64,000 nucleotides of DNA. It comes from Avichristensenella sp031550535 (GTDB lineage: Bacteria > Bacillota > Clostridia > Christensenellales > Aristaeellaceae). Position numbers and translations under genes: made by a program. The notes under the pieces are model-generated. The model made no database searches and was not told the DNA's origin. It saw only the letters and a program-made list of their open reading frames with translations. Positions 34,987 to 44,000 of the stretch are shown one piece after another (position 1 is the first letter of the stretch; each line of letters begins with the position of its first letter). The stretch covers positions 9,985 to 73,984 of the forward strand of contig JAVBOM010000011.1 in NCBI GenBank assembly GCA_031550535.1, written 5' to 3'.

Positions 34987-35310
34987 ATGTCGCTGGAACT
35001 GCTCAAAAACATAGAGCGGGCCGAGGCAAAGGCGGACGATGCCCGCGCCGAGGCGCAGAAGGAAGCGCGGGACATGCTCAAATCCGTTGAGGAAGCATGC
35101 CTGACGCAGGAAAGAAACGCCGCGCTGGAGCACCGCGCGCTGGCGCAGCGCATTCTGGAGGACGCAAAGACGACAGCCAATCGCCGCATCAAGGAGATGG
35201 ATGCGCAGGACGCGGCCGAGCGAGAGCGCATTACGGGCGCGGCGCAAGTCAAGCTGGACGAAGCGGCGCAGCGTATTTTTGAAAGGGTCGTGAACCATGG
35301 CGATCGTTGA
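34987..35310 (+). CDS. V-type ATPase subunit G/H-like (peripheral stalk)
   Basis: A 107-residue, almost wholly helical coiled-coil protein rich in Ala, Glu, Lys and Arg (LKNIERAEAKADDARAEAQKEA; LAQRILEDAKTTANRRIKEM). This matches the small stalk subunit that pairs with subunit E. The ATG at 34987 follows GGGGGAGGGG. It overlaps subunit I by 14 bases. Sequence alone would be weak for such a protein; the operon position makes the call. Confidence 0.82.
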   Translation: MSLELLKNIERAEAKADDARAEAQKEARDMLKSVEEACLTQERNAALEHRALAQRILEDAKTTANRRIKEMDAQDAAERERITGAAQVKLDEAAQRIFERVVNHGDR

Positions 35311-37225
35311 GATGAAGCGCGTCTCGCTGCTGGGCATGGCGTCCGAGCGGGACAAGCTGCTCCGCGCCCTGCAGCGCGCGGGGTGTGTGGAAATAACGGA
35401 GATTGCCGGGGACGGCGTGGAAGCCTACCGCGCCAAGGAACGGTACGCGCTGGACGCGGCGGAAGAAAAGCTGTCCCGCATCCGCTGGGCCATGTCGCAG
35501 CTTGGCCGCTTTGAAAAGAAGCAGGGCATGCTGGCGTCCATGTCCATGCCGGAGGCGGATGCCGACGAGGCCGCGCGCGTGGCCCAGGACGAGGCGGCGC
35601 TGATGGATGCCGTCAGCCGCGTGGAGGCCATCGAGCGCCGGAGCGGCGAGCTTCGGGGCGTTGAGGCGCGCGTCAAGGTGGAAATGGAACAGCTCGCGCC
35701 GTGGACCCCGCTCCGGGCCCCGGTGGAAATGCTGCACGACACGCGCGACACCCTGCAGTTTGTCGGCACGGTGCCCGCGCAGAAATTTGAGGAGCTGGAG
35801 AACGCGGCCGGCGCGCTGCCCGTCCGGGTAGAGTGCGTGAACCGCGTGCAGAGCAGCGTCTATCTGTGGATCATCGCGCATAAATCCGCGCGCGACGCGC
35901 TGCAAGAGGCGCTGCGGGTGGCGGATTTCAGCGCCGTCCGCTTTGCGGGGGCGGCGGGAACGCCGGAGGATCAAATGAAAGCTCTGGACGCCCAGCTCGG
36001 CCAAGTCGCGGAGTCACGCGCCGCGCTGGAGAGCGAGCTTTCTGCCATGGCGAAAGAAGCGCCCCGGCTGCGGCTGCTGTACGAGATTACGTCCGACGAG
36101 TGCGGGCGGCAAATGGCCGCCGCGCGCTTCGCCTCCACGGGCACCGCGTTTCTGATGGAGGGCTGGGTTCCCGGGCACGCGTGCGAAAAGTTGGCGAAGA
36201 AGCTGCAATCCATCACCCGGGACTGTGAAATCGAGTTCCGGGACGCGCTGGACGACGAGCAGCCGCCGACCGTGCTGCACAACCGCCGCATCATCGCGCC
36301 GTTTGAGTCGGTCGTCGCAAACTACGCGCTGCCCGATCCGCGCGGCTTTGACCCCACGTTTGTGATGGCGCCGTTTTTCGCCTGTTTATTTGGCATGATG
36401 GTTTCGGACGCCGGGTACGGCCTTGTGATGGCGATTCTGATTCCGCTCATCATCCACTTCGCCAAGCCAAAAATCGGGATTCGGAAAATGATGTGGATTC
36501 TGGCGATCGGCGGCGTATTCACGGTTTTCTGGGGCGCGCTGTTCAACACCTGGTTTGGTACGAACGCCTTCCCGCAGTTCCAGGTGATCGACACCCTGAA
36601 CGAGCCGCTCCCGATGATGGGGCTGTGCCTTGGGATGGGCGTGGTTCATCTGTTCGCGGGCCTCGGCGTCGGCGCGTATATGAATATCAAGCGCGGCAAG
36701 CCGCTGGACGCGCTGTTCGACCAGGTTTTCTGGTTCACGCTGCTGTGCGGCCTGGGTATGATGGCATTGCCGCAGACATCCTCCGTCGGGGGCATCCTCG
36801 CGATTGCGAGCGCGGTGGGCATTCTCCTGACCGCCGGACGCTCAAAGCCCACGCTCCGCGGCAAGATCACCGGCGGGCTCGGCGCGCTCTACGGCGTGAC
36901 GGGCTGGCTGTCGGACATCCTCAGCTACATGCGCCTGTTCGGCATGGGTCTGGCGACCGGCGTGATCGGCATGGTGTTCAACCTGCTTGCCGGCATGGTG
37001 ATGGGCGGCGTGTTCGGCACGATCGCCGGCGTGGCCATTCTGATCGTGGGCCATATGTTCAATGCCGCGATCAACATCCTGGGCGCGTATGTGCACTCGT
37101 GCAGGTTGCAGTACATCGAGTTTTTCGGCAAGTTCTATGAGGAAGGCGGCGTGCCTTTCAAGCCACTTTCATCCAACCCCCGGTATGTCGCAATCCGCCC
37201 AATGGATGCGGACGGCGTGGAATAA
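35297..37225 (+). CDS. ntpI: V-type ATPase subunit I (membrane stator)
   Basis: Subunit I (a) holds the half-channels through which ions pass at the rotor. The 642 residues consist of an N-terminal cytoplasmic domain of about 340 residues with coiled coil, then seven to eight membrane helices (VMAPFFACLFGMMVSDAGYGL onward). The conserved Arg region is probably in DILSYMRLFGMGLATG (about residue 545). Length and order are normal. It overlaps the small stalk gene and is followed by subunit K. Confidence 0.93.
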   Translation: MAIVEMKRVSLLGMASERDKLLRALQRAGCVEITEIAGDGVEAYRAKERYALDAAEEKLSRIRWAMSQLGRFEKKQGMLASMSMPEADADEAARVAQDEAALMDAVSRVEAIERRSGELRGVEARVKVEMEQLAPWTPLRAPVEMLHDTRDTLQFVGTVPAQKFEELENAAGALPVRVECVNRVQSSVYLWIIAHKSARDALQEALRVADFSAVRFAGAAGTPEDQMKALDAQLGQVAESRAALESELSAMAKEAPRLRLLYEITSDECGRQMAAARFASTGTAFLMEGWVPGHACEKLAKKLQSITRDCEIEFRDALDDEQPPTVLHNRRIIAPFESVVANYALPDPRGFDPTFVMAPFFACLFGMMVSDAGYGLVMAILIPLIIHFAKPKIGIRKMMWILAIGGVFTVFWGALFNTWFGTNAFPQFQVIDTLNEPLPMMGLCLGMGVVHLFAGLGVGAYMNIKRGKPLDALFDQVFWFTLLCGLGMMALPQTSSVGGILAIASAVGILLTAGRSKPTLRGKITGGLGALYGVTGWLSDILSYMRLFGMGLATGVIGMVFNLLAGMVMGGVFGTIAGVAILIVGHMFNAAINILGAYVHSCRLQYIEFFGKFYEEGGVPFKPLSSNPRYVAIRPMDADGVE

Positions 37226-37265
37226 AAAGGGCGCTCATTATTCATTCGCATAGGAGGAAGGATCT

Positions 37266-37742
37266 ATGGAATTCTCATTGGGTCAGGTATTGGCACTGGC
37301 GGGCGCCGCGCTTGCGGCCTTGTTGGCGGGCATCGGCTCGGCGAAGGGCGTGGGCATCGCGGGTGAAACGAACGCGGGCGTTGTCTCCGAAAACCCCGAG
37401 GTGTTCTCCAAGGCGCTGGTCTTGCAGCTTCTGCCCGGAACGCAGGGCATCTATGGCTTCCTGATCGCGTTCATCGTTCTCATCAAGACGAATTTCCTTG
37501 GCGGCATGCTGGACCTCAGCGTCACGCAGGGCTTGCTGATTTTCCTCGGCTGCATGCCGGTGGCGGTTACCGGTTGGATTTCCGCCATCTACCAGGGCCG
37601 CGTTGCTTCCGCCGCGATCAACATGATCGGCGTGCGCCCGGATCAGAGCGGTAAGGGCATCACGATGGCCGTCGCCGTCGAGACCTACGCTGTGCTTGGT
37701 CTGCTGGCTTCGTTCCTGATGGTGTTCTTTGTCGCCCTATAA
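37266..37742 (+). CDS. ntpK: V-type ATPase subunit K (rotor proteolipid), sodium-type site
   Basis: The 158-residue proteolipid has four membrane helices, two hairpins arising by duplication, and forms the ion-binding rotor ring. The ligand set described for the Na+ ring of Enterococcus hirae is present: LPGTQ (Thr59, Gln60), Gln110 in IYQGR and Glu139 in VETYAVLG. Only the second hairpin carries the essential Glu, as in that enzyme. This supports Na+ rather than H+ transport; the assignment is by residue comparison only. TAGGAGGAAG precedes the ATG. Confidence 0.94.
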   Translation: MEFSLGQVLALAGAALAALLAGIGSAKGVGIAGETNAGVVSENPEVFSKALVLQLLPGTQGIYGFLIAFIVLIKTNFLGGMLDLSVTQGLLIFLGCMPVAVTGWISAIYQGRVASAAINMIGVRPDQSGKGITMAVAVETYAVLGLLASFLMVFFVAL

Positions 37743-37754
37743 GGAGGGCTGTAG

Positions 37755-38345
37755 ATGAATGCTCAACCCATCCTGGCAAGGATCGAACAGGACGCGCGCG
37801 ACGCGGCGGCCGGGTTGCTGCGCGACGCGCAGTCCCGGGCGGAGGCGCTTCGCAACGCTTCCGAGCAGAGAATAGAGACAGGGCGAGAGGCCGCGATGGA
37901 GCAGGCGCGCAAAGACGCGCTGGCGCTGGACGACCGGATGCAGCGCATGGCGAAGCTGGACGCGCGCAAGGCGCTGCTGGCCGCCAAGCGTACCGTACTG
38001 GACGAGGCGTTCGCCCGCGCGCTCGCCAAAATGCGCGCGATGCCGGACAAGGACGCGCGGGCCTTCGGCCTAGCGCAGGTGCTGGAAGCGGCCCAGGGGG
38101 ACGAGACGCTTGTGCCGGATACCGGCGCGAAGTGGTGCGACCAGGCGTTTGTGGACGAGGCCAACGCTGCGCTGAAAAACGCCGGCAAGAACGGCCAGAT
38201 CGCGCTATCCAAGGAGACGCGCGCGCTGGGCGGCGGATTTCTGCTGCTGCGGGGCGGCATGGAGATTAACTGTTCCTATCAGGCGGCGCTGGACGCGCAG
38301 CGCCTGAACATGGAGGCCGAAATCGCGGCGCTGCTGTTTGAATGA
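37755..38345 (+). CDS. ntpE: V-type ATPase subunit E (peripheral stalk)
   Basis: A 196-residue peripheral stalk subunit: a long N-terminal coiled coil (ILARIEQDARDAAAGLLRDAQSRAEALR onward, to about 110) and a C-terminal globular part (LSKETRALGGGFLLLRGGMEINCSYQA) typical of subunit E. It pairs with the small G-like subunit to hold the A3B3 head. AAGGAGG precedes the ATG, 12 bases after ntpK. Confidence 0.88.
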   Translation: MNAQPILARIEQDARDAAAGLLRDAQSRAEALRNASEQRIETGREAAMEQARKDALALDDRMQRMAKLDARKALLAAKRTVLDEAFARALAKMRAMPDKDARAFGLAQVLEAAQGDETLVPDTGAKWCDQAFVDEANAALKNAGKNGQIALSKETRALGGGFLLLRGGMEINCSYQAALDAQRLNMEAEIAALLFE

Positions 38346-38369
38346 CATTGCGCGGAAGGAGGGGGTTCC

Positions 38370-39353
38370 ATGCCCCAGAGTAGCGTTGCCTACGCGGTCG
38401 CGCGCGTGCATGTTTTGGAGCGCAACGCCATGGACGCCGCCAAGATGGACCGGCTGCTGGCCGCGCAGACATACGACGAGGCGCTGCGGACGCTGTCCGA
38501 AATCGGGTGGACGGGCGTGGAGGCCGGTGCGGACGCGGAGGCGATCGCGGCGGAACGCGTGCGGGAAGCCTGCGCGCTGATTCGCGGCATCTCGCCTTGT
38601 CCGGACGCGACAGATTGCTTTTTGCTGCGCTATGACGCGCTGAACCTGAAAACCCTGCTAAAGGCGCGTTGCCTTGGGCAGAAGGCGGAGTTCCTGTCCG
38701 GTTGCGGCGTATTCCCGGTGGAAACGCTGGAGCACGCCGTCGCGGATCACCGCTACAAGAAGCTGTCGGACACGCTGGCCAAGGCGCTGGACGGGCTGGA
38801 AAGAACGCTGGCCGTCCGCGAGGATGCGCTGGCGATTGACGCGACGGTGGATAAAGCGATTTTCGCCCTGATCCAGGAAAAGCTCAAGGGCGTGAAAAGC
38901 GCGATGGTGCGGGAGTATTTTTCCGCCCGCGCCGACATGCTGAACGGCATCATGCTCCTGCGCATCCGGAACATGGGCAAGGATCAGGCGTTCCTGAAGG
39001 AAATGCTCCTGCCCGGCGGCAAAATCGCCGAAACGGAATGGCTGGACGCGTTTGAAAAGCCGGAGGCCGTGGCCAAGCTGCTCGCGCGGTACGGTCGGCG
39101 TGTCGCCCAGGCAGCCACCCAGGCATGCCAGGACGCGGCGAAGCTGCCCGCGCTGGAAAAGGCAATGGACGACGCGCTGCTGGCTGGTTTCGCGCGTGTC
39201 CGGCGCGATGCGCTCCGGCTGGAGCCGGTCGTCGGCCATATTCTGGGCGCGGAGCGCGAGGCGGCCGCCGTGCGGCTGATTCTGGCCGGGAAGGCCAACG
39301 GATTTGAGCCGGACGCGATCCGGGAAAGGCTGCGTGAGCTTTATGGCAACTGA
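38370..39353 (+). CDS. ntpC: V-type ATPase subunit C (d, rotor cap)
   Basis: The 327-residue, mostly helical subunit links the central shaft to the membrane rotor ring. Seen: the N-terminal YAVARVHVLERNAMDAAKMDRLL, a repeat of three helical subdomains, LRYDALNLKTLLKAR, and LLRIRNMGKD, matching the AtpC/NtpC family. GGAAGGAGGGGG precedes the ATG. It overlaps subunit F by 11 bases. Confidence 0.88.
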   Translation: MPQSSVAYAVARVHVLERNAMDAAKMDRLLAAQTYDEALRTLSEIGWTGVEAGADAEAIAAERVREACALIRGISPCPDATDCFLLRYDALNLKTLLKARCLGQKAEFLSGCGVFPVETLEHAVADHRYKKLSDTLAKALDGLERTLAVREDALAIDATVDKAIFALIQEKLKGVKSAMVREYFSARADMLNGIMLLRIRNMGKDQAFLKEMLLPGGKIAETEWLDAFEKPEAVAKLLARYGRRVAQAATQACQDAAKLPALEKAMDDALLAGFARVRRDALRLEPVVGHILGAEREAAAVRLILAGKANGFEPDAIRERLRELYGN

Positions 39354-39672
39354 CATCATGGGCGTTGTCGGGGAGCGGGACGCGGTCCTGGCCTTCAAGG
39401 CGATGGGCATGAAGGTGGTGCCGGCGGAAACGCCCGCGGCCATCGCGTCCGCCGTATTTCATCTGGCCGAAGAAGGCGTCCCCGTTATTTTCATCACCGA
39501 GCGCGCGGCGCGCTTGTCGCCCGAAACGTTCGAGCGGTATAAAGCCTCCGTCTCCCCGGTGCTGATCCCCATCCCGGGCAGCCAGGGGACGGACGGGTTT
39601 GGCATGCAGCGCGTGAAGGCCAACGTCGAAAAGGCCATCGGCGCCGATATCTTGTTTGAGAAAGAGGGGTAA
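39343..39672 (+). CDS. V-type ATPase subunit F (central stalk)
   Basis: A 109-residue Rossmann-like shaft subunit: IMGVVGERDAVLAFKAMGMKVV, VPVIFITERAARL, VLIPIPGSQGTDGFGM. The ATG at 39343 lies within the end of ntpC; an ATG at 39358 (MGVVGERD) is also possible. An upstream in-frame ATG gives a longer form without family support. It is the subunit often named NtpG in Enterococcus. Confidence 0.88.
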   Translation: MATDIMGVVGERDAVLAFKAMGMKVVPAETPAAIASAVFHLAEEGVPVIFITERAARLSPETFERYKASVSPVLIPIPGSQGTDGFGMQRVKANVEKAIGADILFEKEG

Positions 39673-39680
39673 GAAGCACA

Positions 39681-41444
39681 ATGCAACAGGGTACGATCAT
39701 CAAGGTTGCAGGCCCCTTGATCGTCGCGGAAAACATGGCCGACGCCCGCATGTACGACGTGGTGCGCGTGAGCGAAAACCGCTTGGTTGGCGAGGTGATC
39801 GAGCTGCGCGGCGACAAGGCTTCCATACAGGTATACGAGGAAACCTCCGGCCTTGGCCCGGGCGAGCCGGTGTATTCCACGGGTGCGCCGCTGTCCGTGG
39901 AACTTGGGCCGGGACTGATCGAGTCGATCTTTGATGGCATTCAGCGCCCGCTGACCGCCATTTACGACAAGGTGGGCGACCGCATCACGCGCGGCGTGGA
40001 AGTTCCGCCGCTGGACCGTGAACGCAAGTGGGCGTTTGAGCCGCGCGCCGCCGTGGGCGACGATGTCTCGGGCGGCGACATCCTCGGCGTCGTGCAGGAG
40101 AGCGCCGTGGTGGAGCACCGTATCATGGTTCCGCACGGCATCAAGGGCAAGGTCAAGAAGATCGCCGCCGTGACGGCAACGATCCTGGACACGGTGTGCG
40201 AAATCGAGACGGCATCCGGCGTGGAAGCGGTCACGATGATGCAAAAGTGGCCCGTGCGCCGTGGCCGTCCGTTTATGGAAAAGCTCGCGCCGGAGACCCT
40301 GATGGTCACCGGTCAGCGGGTGATCGACACATTCTTCCCGGTCGCGTCCGGCGGCGTCGCGGCGGTGCCCGGCCCGTTCGGCAGCGGCAAGACGGTTGTG
40401 CAGCACCAGCTCGCCAAGTGGGCGGACGCGGACATCATCGTCTACGTCGGCTGCGGCGAGCGCGGCAACGAGATGACCGACGTGCTGATGGAGTTCCCGG
40501 AACTGCACGACCCGCGCACCGGCGAATCGCTGATGAAGCGCACCGTGCTGATCGCGAACACGTCCGACATGCCGGTGGCCGCGCGCGAGGCGTCGATCTA
40601 TACGGGCATCACCATCGCGGAGTATTTCCGCGACATGGGGTACAAGGTCGCCATCATGGCGGACTCCACCAGTCGCTGGGCCGAAGCCCTGCGCGAGATG
40701 TCCGGCCGCCTGGAAGAAATGCCGGGCGAGGAAGGCTACCCCGCGTACCTGGGATCGCGCGTCGCGGAGTTCTACGAGCGCGCGGGCCGCGTGGTCTGCA
40801 CGGGCAAGGACGGCCGCCTGGGGTCCATCACGGCCGTCGGCGCGGTTTCCCCGCCGGGCGGCGATATTTCCGAGCCGGTTTCGCAGGCGACGCTCCGGAT
40901 TGTCAAGGTGTTCTGGAGCCTGTCCGCGCCGCTGGCGTACATGCGCCACTTCCCCGCCATCGACTGGCTGCAGAGTTACTCGTTGTACGTGGACCGGCTG
41001 ACGGGCTGGTACGACGAGAACGTCGCGCCGGACTGGGAGGCGCTCCGCGCGGAGGGCATGCGCCTGCTGCAGCGGGAGAACGAGCTGAACGAAATCGTCC
41101 GCCTGGTCGGCATTGACGCATTGTCCTGGCCGGACCGGCTGACCATCGAGGTCGCGCGCTCCATCCGCGAGGACTATTTGCAGCAGAACGCGTTTGACTC
41201 GGTGGACACGTATACCTCCATGAACAAGCAGTACCGCATGCTGCGCCTCGTATTGTCCTTCGGCGAGAGGGGCAAGCAGGCGCTGGACGCGGGTGTTAAC
41301 CTTTCCGCCGTGATCGGGCTTTCGGCGCGCGACCGCATCGCGCGCATGAAGTTCATCCCGGAGGACGAGATCAAGCAATTTGACGACATCGAGGCCGAAC
41401 TCAGCACCCAAATGGCCGCGCTCGTCGACGAGGGAGGAATCTGA
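39681..41444 (+). CDS. ntpA: V-type ATPase catalytic subunit A
   Basis: Subunit A hydrolyses ATP. The 587 residues have an N-terminal beta barrel (GTIIKVAGPLIVAENM), the non-homologous bulge typical of V/A-type A subunits, the P-loop GPFGSGKTVVQHQ (near 232), CGERGNEMTDVL with the catalytic Glu, MADSTSRWAEALREMSGRL, and a helical C-terminus. Normal length. A short 8-base gap separates it from subunit F, and 2 bases separate it from ntpB. Confidence 0.96.
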   Translation: MQQGTIIKVAGPLIVAENMADARMYDVVRVSENRLVGEVIELRGDKASIQVYEETSGLGPGEPVYSTGAPLSVELGPGLIESIFDGIQRPLTAIYDKVGDRITRGVEVPPLDRERKWAFEPRAAVGDDVSGGDILGVVQESAVVEHRIMVPHGIKGKVKKIAAVTATILDTVCEIETASGVEAVTMMQKWPVRRGRPFMEKLAPETLMVTGQRVIDTFFPVASGGVAAVPGPFGSGKTVVQHQLAKWADADIIVYVGCGERGNEMTDVLMEFPELHDPRTGESLMKRTVLIANTSDMPVAAREASIYTGITIAEYFRDMGYKVAIMADSTSRWAEALREMSGRLEEMPGEEGYPAYLGSRVAEFYERAGRVVCTGKDGRLGSITAVGAVSPPGGDISEPVSQATLRIVKVFWSLSAPLAYMRHFPAIDWLQSYSLYVDRLTGWYDENVAPDWEALRAEGMRLLQRENELNEIVRLVGIDALSWPDRLTIEVARSIREDYLQQNAFDSVDTYTSMNKQYRMLRLVLSFGERGKQALDAGVNLSAVIGLSARDRIARMKFIPEDEIKQFDDIEAELSTQMAALVDEGGI

Positions 41445-41446
41445 CC

Positions 41447-42829
41447 ATGCTCAAAGAGTACCGTACGATTCGCGAAGTCGTCGGCCCGCTGATGCTCGTG
41501 GAGGGCGTTGAAGGGGTCAAGTACGACGAACTCGTCGAAATTGAGCAGGAGACCGGCGAAACCCGGCACGGCAAAGTGCTGGAGGTCGAGGGCGACAAGG
41601 CGCTGGTGCAGCTCTTTGAGAGCTCCCACGGTCTGCGCGTGGATACCAGCAAGGCGCGCTTTCTGGGGCGGAGCATTGAGCTGTCCGTGTCCCGCGACAT
41701 GCTGGGCCGCGTGTTCGACGGCATGGGCCGCCCGCGCGACAACGGCCCGGAAATCATCCCCGAAAAGCGCATGGACATCAACGGCGCGCCGATCAACCCG
41801 GCCGCGCGCGACTACCCGTCCGAGTTCATCCAGACCGGCGTCAGCGCCATCGACGGCCTGAACACGCTGGTGCGCGGGCAGAAGCTTCCCGTGTTCTCCG
41901 GCTCCGGCTTGCCGCACGCGCAGCTTGCCACGCAGATTGCGCGGCAGTCGAAGGTGCTGGGCACGGATACGAAGTTCGCCGTCGTTTTCGCCGCAGTCGG
42001 CATCACGTTTGAGGAAGCGGACTTCTTCATCTCGGACTTCCGCCGCACAGGCGCGATTGACCGCGCGGTGCTGTTCATGAACCTGGCGAACGACCCGGCG
42101 GTCGAGCGCATCTCCACGCCGCGCATGGCGCTGACGGCCGCCGAATATCTGGCCTACGAATGCGACATGCACGTGCTGGTCATCCTGACGGACATCACCA
42201 ACTACGCCGACGCCCTGCGCGAGGTTTCCGCCGCGCGCAAGGAAGTGCCGGGCCGGCGCGGCTACCCGGGCTATTTGTACACGGACCTTGCGTCCATGTA
42301 CGAGCGCGCGGGCCGCGTCAAGGGCAAGACAGGCTCCATCACACAGATTCCGATCCTGTCCATGCCCGAGGACGACAAGACCCACCCGATCCCGGACCTT
42401 ACCGGGTACATCACGGAGGGGCAGATTATCCTTAGCCGCGAACTGCACCGCAAGGGAATCGTGCCGCCCATCGACGTGCTGCCGTCCCTGTCGCGATTGA
42501 AGGACAAGGGCATCGGCGACGGCAAGACGCGCGGGGATCACGCGCCGACGATGAACCAGCTTTTCGCCGCGTATTCGCGCGGCAAGGACGCCAAGGAGCT
42601 GGCCGTCATCCTGGGTGACGCGGCGCTGACGGACGTGGACAAGAAATACGCGGCGTTTTCCGACGCATTTGAGGGGCAGTATGTCTCCCAGGGGTACGAC
42701 GCAAACCGCACCATTGAGGAGACGCTGGAACTGGGCTGGAAGCTGCTGGCCATGCTGCCGCGCAACGAGCTCAAGCGCATCCGCGACGAGATGATTGACC
42801 AATACCTGCCCGAAGGGGACGAGGCGTAA
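41447..42829 (+). CDS. ntpB: V-type ATPase subunit B
   Basis: Non-catalytic nucleotide-site subunit of the A3B3 head (460 residues). Seen: REVVGPLMLVEGVEGVKYDE, GRVFDGMGRPRDNGP, EFIQTGVSAIDGLNTLVRGQKLPVFSGSGLPHA with the degenerate P-loop of B subunits, ILTDITNYADALREVSAARKEVPGRRGYPGYLY. A GAGGGAGG stands before the ATG. Its stop overlaps the ntpD start by one base. Confidence 0.96.
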   Translation: MLKEYRTIREVVGPLMLVEGVEGVKYDELVEIEQETGETRHGKVLEVEGDKALVQLFESSHGLRVDTSKARFLGRSIELSVSRDMLGRVFDGMGRPRDNGPEIIPEKRMDINGAPINPAARDYPSEFIQTGVSAIDGLNTLVRGQKLPVFSGSGLPHAQLATQIARQSKVLGTDTKFAVVFAAVGITFEEADFFISDFRRTGAIDRAVLFMNLANDPAVERISTPRMALTAAEYLAYECDMHVLVILTDITNYADALREVSAARKEVPGRRGYPGYLYTDLASMYERAGRVKGKTGSITQIPILSMPEDDKTHPIPDLTGYITEGQIILSRELHRKGIVPPIDVLPSLSRLKDKGIGDGKTRGDHAPTMNQLFAAYSRGKDAKELAVILGDAALTDVDKKYAAFSDAFEGQYVSQGYDANRTIEETLELGWKLLAMLPRNELKRIRDEMIDQYLPEGDEA

Positions 42830-43470
42830 TGGCTATTCTATCGGTAAACCCGACCCGCATGGAGTTGACGCGCCTAAAGCGCCGTCTGGTGACCGCCAAG
42901 CGCGGGCATAAGCTCCTGAAGGATAAGCGCGACGAGATGGTGCGCCAGTTTATCGCGCTCATACGGCGGAACCAGGCGCTCCGGCGGCAGGTCGAGCACG
43001 AGCTCGCCGGCGCGCTGCGCGAGTTTGCGTTCGCGCGCGCCGTGATGTCCCCGGAGGCGCTGGAAGCCGCGCTGCTGTATCCCGCGCGGAGCGCCCGGCT
43101 GACGATCGGGCAAAAGAACGTGATGAGCGTCAAGGTGCCGGTGATCCGTGTGCGCGAGGATGAACTGACCGAGGCATCGCAGCCGTATGGGTTCGCGGAA
43201 ACCTCCGCGCAGCTCGACGGCGCGATCGCGACGATGGCAGAAGTACTGCCGCACTTGGTGGAACTGGCCGAGATCGAGAGCACATGCAACCTCCTGGCCG
43301 ATGAAATCGAAAAGACGCGCCGGCGCGTGAACGCGCTGGAATACGTCATGATCCCGCAGACCGAGGAAACGATCCGCTATATCACCATGAAGCTGGAAGA
43401 AAACGAGCGCGGCTCGCTGACACGGCTGATGAAGGTGAAGGACATGATCGCGGAGCGTGGCGGGGCGTAA
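42829..43470 (+). CDS. ntpD: V-type ATPase subunit D (central stalk)
   Basis: The 213-residue central shaft subunit is a long antiparallel coiled coil. Seen: NPTRMELTRLKRRLVTAKRGHKLLKDKRDEM at the N-terminus and RRVNALEYVMIPQTEETIRYI near the C-terminus, both diagnostic. It is the last gene of the operon and completes a full set (G-I-K-E-C-F-A-B-D). No terminator with a clear T-run follows; module B repeats do. Confidence 0.93.
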   Translation: MAILSVNPTRMELTRLKRRLVTAKRGHKLLKDKRDEMVRQFIALIRRNQALRRQVEHELAGALREFAFARAVMSPEALEAALLYPARSARLTIGQKNVMSVKVPVIRVREDELTEASQPYGFAETSAQLDGAIATMAEVLPHLVELAEIESTCNLLADEIEKTRRRVNALEYVMIPQTEETIRYITMKLEENERGSLTRLMKVKDMIAERGGA

Positions 43471-43573
43471 GCGGCATAGGAATCTGTGTGTACCTGACCG
43501 GGGGTGTCGCAGTGGAAGCCGGAGAACGCTGCTTATCGGGAGGAAATTCCTTAAGAATCCCATCATCTGGAGA

Positions 43574-43745
43574 TGTTAAACAGATTCCCTCCCGCCATGA
43601 GGCGAAATGATGGGATTCCAAAGGGCGCAGGCACCTCGGCATTGTCGCACCGCGACGCGGTACGCTGTGCCTCGGTGAACCTGCGCGCCGTCGCCCCACT
43701 GGGGCGACGGCGCTTCGCTTCCTTTGGCAAGGTCTGGGAACCGAA
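43574..43745 (+). repeat. Module B long palindromic repeat, copy 2
   Basis: Inverted counterpart of 3690-3870. It holds two palindromes: 43624-43689, where GGCGCAGGCACC pairs with GGTGAACCTGCGCGCC around an inner stem, and 43687-43711, a perfect GCCGTCGCCCC/GGGGCGACGGC hairpin with a 3-base loop. It lies in the 530-bp gap between ntpD and the carboxylesterase gene, where I find no genuine gene. Confidence 0.8.
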
Positions 43746-43808
43746 GCCGCATTCCGCCAGTGGCGGAATCAAATGCGGCGCAGGTTCGCTTGGATACAAA
43801 ACCGGAAC

Positions 43809-43896
43809 CGAGCGCCCGCTGTGCGGGATGAAGCGAGGCGAAGGTTCGCCCCGGCACAGAGCGATGGGCGCGAATGTGCACAGCGCGACAATGCCG
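43809..43896 (+). repeat. Module B-related palindromic segment
   Basis: Shares CGCCCGCTGTGCGGG, GGCACAGAGCGATGGGC and CAGCGCGACAATGCC with 19786-19870. Immediately downstream is another hairpin, GTGCCGCTTGCGGCAC. Confidence 0.6.
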
Positions 43897-44000
43897 GGGT
43901 GCGTGCCGCTTGCGGCACGACAATATCCAAGTGCCAGCACCCCAGGGTTCCTCTTTTTCCCACTGCGGCACCCTCTTTTTTCATGAAAGGAGGCGCCTTC

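Noticed and set aside
39459..41411. 650-codon minus-strand frame opposite ntpA
   Set aside because: Shadow of a conserved ATPase gene in GC-rich DNA.
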